From the NCBI GenBank assembly GCA_916700875.1, contig CAKAKS010000066.1:7314243-7378242 (forward strand): a stretch of 64,000 bases of DNA, in the 5' to 3' direction. Positions within the stretch are counted from its first letter, which is position 1. Each line of letters opens with the position of its first letter. Source of the stretch: Sebastes aleutianus. Taxonomy: Eukaryota > Chordata > Actinopteri > Perciformes > Sebastidae. A program made the position numbers and the translations under genes. Positions 61,486 through 64,000 of this stretch are shown piece by piece. Under the pieces are notes generated by a model. The model was not told the DNA's origin. It did not search any database and saw nothing but the letters and a program-made list of their open reading frames with translations.

Positions 61486-63609
61486 AACACAAGTGGGCGA
61501 AAGCCAAAAACCCAAGATTACGTTTATGATGTAAGTACATTACGCAAGTTAAATTATGTATGTAACTTATAATTAGTTAATGTTGAGTTTTATTTTCACA
61601 CGGGACACAAACAGTGGTCTCCTGGGTATCCGTCCACCCTGTCCTCCTCCCTACGTGGACAGAGTGAATGGGCCGGAGCAGTTGCGCTGAGGATGGGTTA
61701 ACATTGGAGTTAGTTGAATCGTCTCATACAGACGCTGAAGGGTGCCTTGTGTGTCGGTATCAGACGCCGAGGGGTGTTACAAAACGTTATTTGATGACCT
61801 GAGAATGAGACCGGGCTGGTAGAAGAGTAGTAAAACGTAGAGTAGTAATCTGGGTAGATATCTGCCTGTCGGTACTTGACAGTTTTAATTTTTTAGTGCT
61901 TAGGACACATAATGGTCGGTGCCGCCCTTTTGTAAGCCAAATTTAACCTGTAACTTCCTTTATCCATCCAGTTAATCCATCATTATTTCCTCTCCTCTCT
62001 CCTCTCTATTTTTCTAATTTCCTCTCGTCCTCTGCATTCCTCTCGTGTATTAATCTGTGACTGATTAGCCATTTGTTTCTCCTCATCGAAGTGTTCATAT
62101 TAAGCTGGCGATCTGCTGCCTTGCTCGGTCTTCCGATGGCTAATTGTTTATTTATGTTCTTTCATCCCGACGCTATTTTTCTCTGACAAACATGTGAGGA
62201 GCAATAACGGGGTTTAACGGGCCACCGCTTAGCAGACACGCGAGAGGACGAGACAAATGTCTCTGTCGTCTTTCTTGCTCTTTGCCTCCTGTTTCTTCTC
62301 AGCCGTTATTGTGACATTTTTGCTCATTTAATCACACGGCCATCAATCATTCTTACATTTAATCTGTCTGTTTTTTTTTCTGTCCCTTTTCTCCACCCAT
62401 CTTGCTTTATCACACACTTCTCTCTCTCTTAAAGAGCATTTTCTGTCCCTATTACTTTTCTCTACTTCTTACTCCATCACTTTACTCCCTGCCATCGTGT
62501 CTCAGACTTTGTCTCCCTATCTTTCTCTTCCTTTCTCCAAAATGCAATATTTCTCTCCTTGTCATCTCTTCCTCTGTTCCTCTCTCCCATCTTTTCTCTC
62601 ACTGTCTCCCATCAATATTTTCCCACCCGTCATCCTCAGTCTCCCCCTCCACCCCCCTCTCTTTCTCCGTCTCTCCTTCTCTCCTTTCTGAGCAGCTCTT
62701 AACCAGTCCTTTGAGAGTGTGTGAGCTGCTCGGCCTAAATGATTTTCTATTACCGCCGCCTGTTAACAGCGCTCCATTTGATCAAGCTAATGAAATTGAA
62801 AACTTTCATCTCAGTCAAATTGATTTCAAACCTGAAACCGCACGCGGCCTAAAAAAAGAAAAAGAGAGAAAGAGAGAGAGAGAGAATGCAAGAGTGTTGT
62901 GTTGGTGGAGCATGACATTCACTTTAGACGCGCACAGAAATCAATTAGCCTGTATGTCGTGTTACTCTTGTCCTTGGGAGACGGAGGGAGCAAAAAGGCC
63001 TTGTCTTCAACTGTGTGTTTGTGTGTGTGACACCATGTATGCAAGTTGTGCATGTATTGATCAATATTGAGTTGTATTTTTGTGCTTGTGTGTCAAGGGG
63101 TCCAAATGAAGTTTGCTCTGATTCAGATGATAAAATGATAAATACCAGTAGAGTGCTGGATTCCTTTTATTCACATAGACAGACGTTTTGAAGCAGTAGT
63201 TACAGATGTGCCTCGCAGTCGTGTAAATAGGTTTTGCTTGTTCGCTCTCGCTCTCCCCACCCAGACGTTCGATCCAGAAGCCTTTCCATCTCAAACTATT
63301 ACAGCCAAGCATGGATCTAAAGCAGAGGGATTAGTTTAGTTAGCTAATGGTGTGGACACGCACCTCGATTGTGGAGCCAATTTGGGCTTCATGACTGATT
63401 GGACCGAGTTGGACCGAGTCCATTACAGTCTGGGCCCCGTCTCTCCTGTTGGGAGATAACATCATAACCCTCATCCTGCCGACTGGGGGCCCTGCAGGTC
63501 TACTTTTTGTCATATCTCACAAGTGATTCACTATATCATTCCAATTTTTCATGACTTTGTCAATCAATTTGTTCCATATGTGTTCACATCATTGTTTTCT
63601 GTTTCTGTT
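61486..63609 (+). other. intron sequence with pyrimidine-rich block and possible conserved non-coding DNA
   Basis: 62370-62700 is a long C/T-rich block giving a Ser/Leu/Pro-rich spurious frame. 62050-62360 and 62700-62860 are non-repetitive, with homeodomain-type words (CTAATGAAATTG, GGCTAATTGTTTATTTATG), and are plausible enhancer candidates. A purine-rich (GA)n segment lies at about 62860-62885. No TMEM132 exon is seen. Confidence 0.45.
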
Positions 63610-64000
63610 TTAAACCCGCAGTAGGCAGTATATTTTTGGCATCATTGGGCAAAAATTCCATAATAACCGGTCAGCATATTGTAATTCAAGTGTTCTGAGA
63701 GAAAACTAGACTTATGCACCTCCTCATGGCTCTGTTTTCAGGCTTTAAAAAAATCTACACTTTGGCCAATCACAGGTCATTTCAGAGAGAGAGCGTTCCT
63801 ATTGGCTGTGCTCCGGCTGGTGGGCGGTGCTTGGTATTTCTTCAACTGATCTCAACATGGATGCCGGGTCACAAACGTTCTCATTTTACAGCTAAACAGT
63901 ACACTACAAGATGTTTCTGAAAACATTTGAGGAGAGAAATAGGCATTAATGTAACATAATATTGATTCATATTTTATCAGCGAGGCCTAGTTTGACTGTT
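63610..64000 (+). mobile_element. TTAA-ended element (TTAAACCYGCAGTAGGCAG), cut by window end
   Basis: Starts TTAAACCCGCAGTAGGCAG and follows the complete copy at 47051-47656 through GGCTGGTGGGCGGTGCTTGG and ACTACAAGATGTTTCTGAAA. The right end lies beyond the window. Confidence 0.85.

Noticed and set aside
62402..63070. 222-codon Ser/Leu/Pro-rich open frame
   Set aside because: Its first half comes from a C/T-rich tract; no recognisable domain and no splice context consistent with TMEM132 exons.

Overview
This is a vertebrate nuclear window, most likely from a percomorph teleost. Coding exons are short, bounded by GT-AG introns and far apart. Dinucleotide microsatellites (CA/GT)n are very dense. 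Several interspersed repeat families recur in both orientations: hAT-type elements with 8-bp target duplications, TTAA-ended short elements, and LINE fragments. Nothing bacterial, organellar or viral is visible. Only two protein-coding loci can be supported, both on the + strand.

1-4817 holds the last six exons of acetoacetyl-CoA synthetase (aacs). The reading frame is intact through every junction and ends in a stop; the upstream exons lie before the window. A non-autonomous hAT element with a perfect 8-bp target duplication sits in the last intron. 4818 to about 7200 is 3' UTR and downstream flank, and contains one TTAA-ended element.

About 7.2-48.6 kb is a gene desert of transposable-element remnants and microsatellites. 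Its most striking feature is a 3.4-kb T-rich minisatellite (18591-22008) built of T-tracts and CAGAC/CAGATC blocks. The array appears to have expanded inside a short TTAA-ended element whose two ends are still recognisable (18355 and 22297). LINE remnants include an antisense reverse-transcriptase fragment (25872-26110) and a LINE C-terminus with 3' tail (39428-39770).

About 48.63-49.57 kb looks like a promoter, a long 5' UTR and a first coding exon. That exon encodes a signal peptide and ends at a clean splice donor. Gene order in other vertebrates (AACS followed by TMEM132B on the same strand) makes tmem132b the best candidate. The remaining 14.4 kb would be its first intron, which carries an 0.8-kb (ACC)n array, more hAT and TTAA-type elements and no recognisable second exon.

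The two genes are not known to act together: AACS is a cytosolic ketone-body-activating ligase, and TMEM132 proteins are single-pass neural membrane proteins. Their adjacency is best read as conserved vertebrate synteny. I see no convincing new gene system; the interest lies in the repeats.
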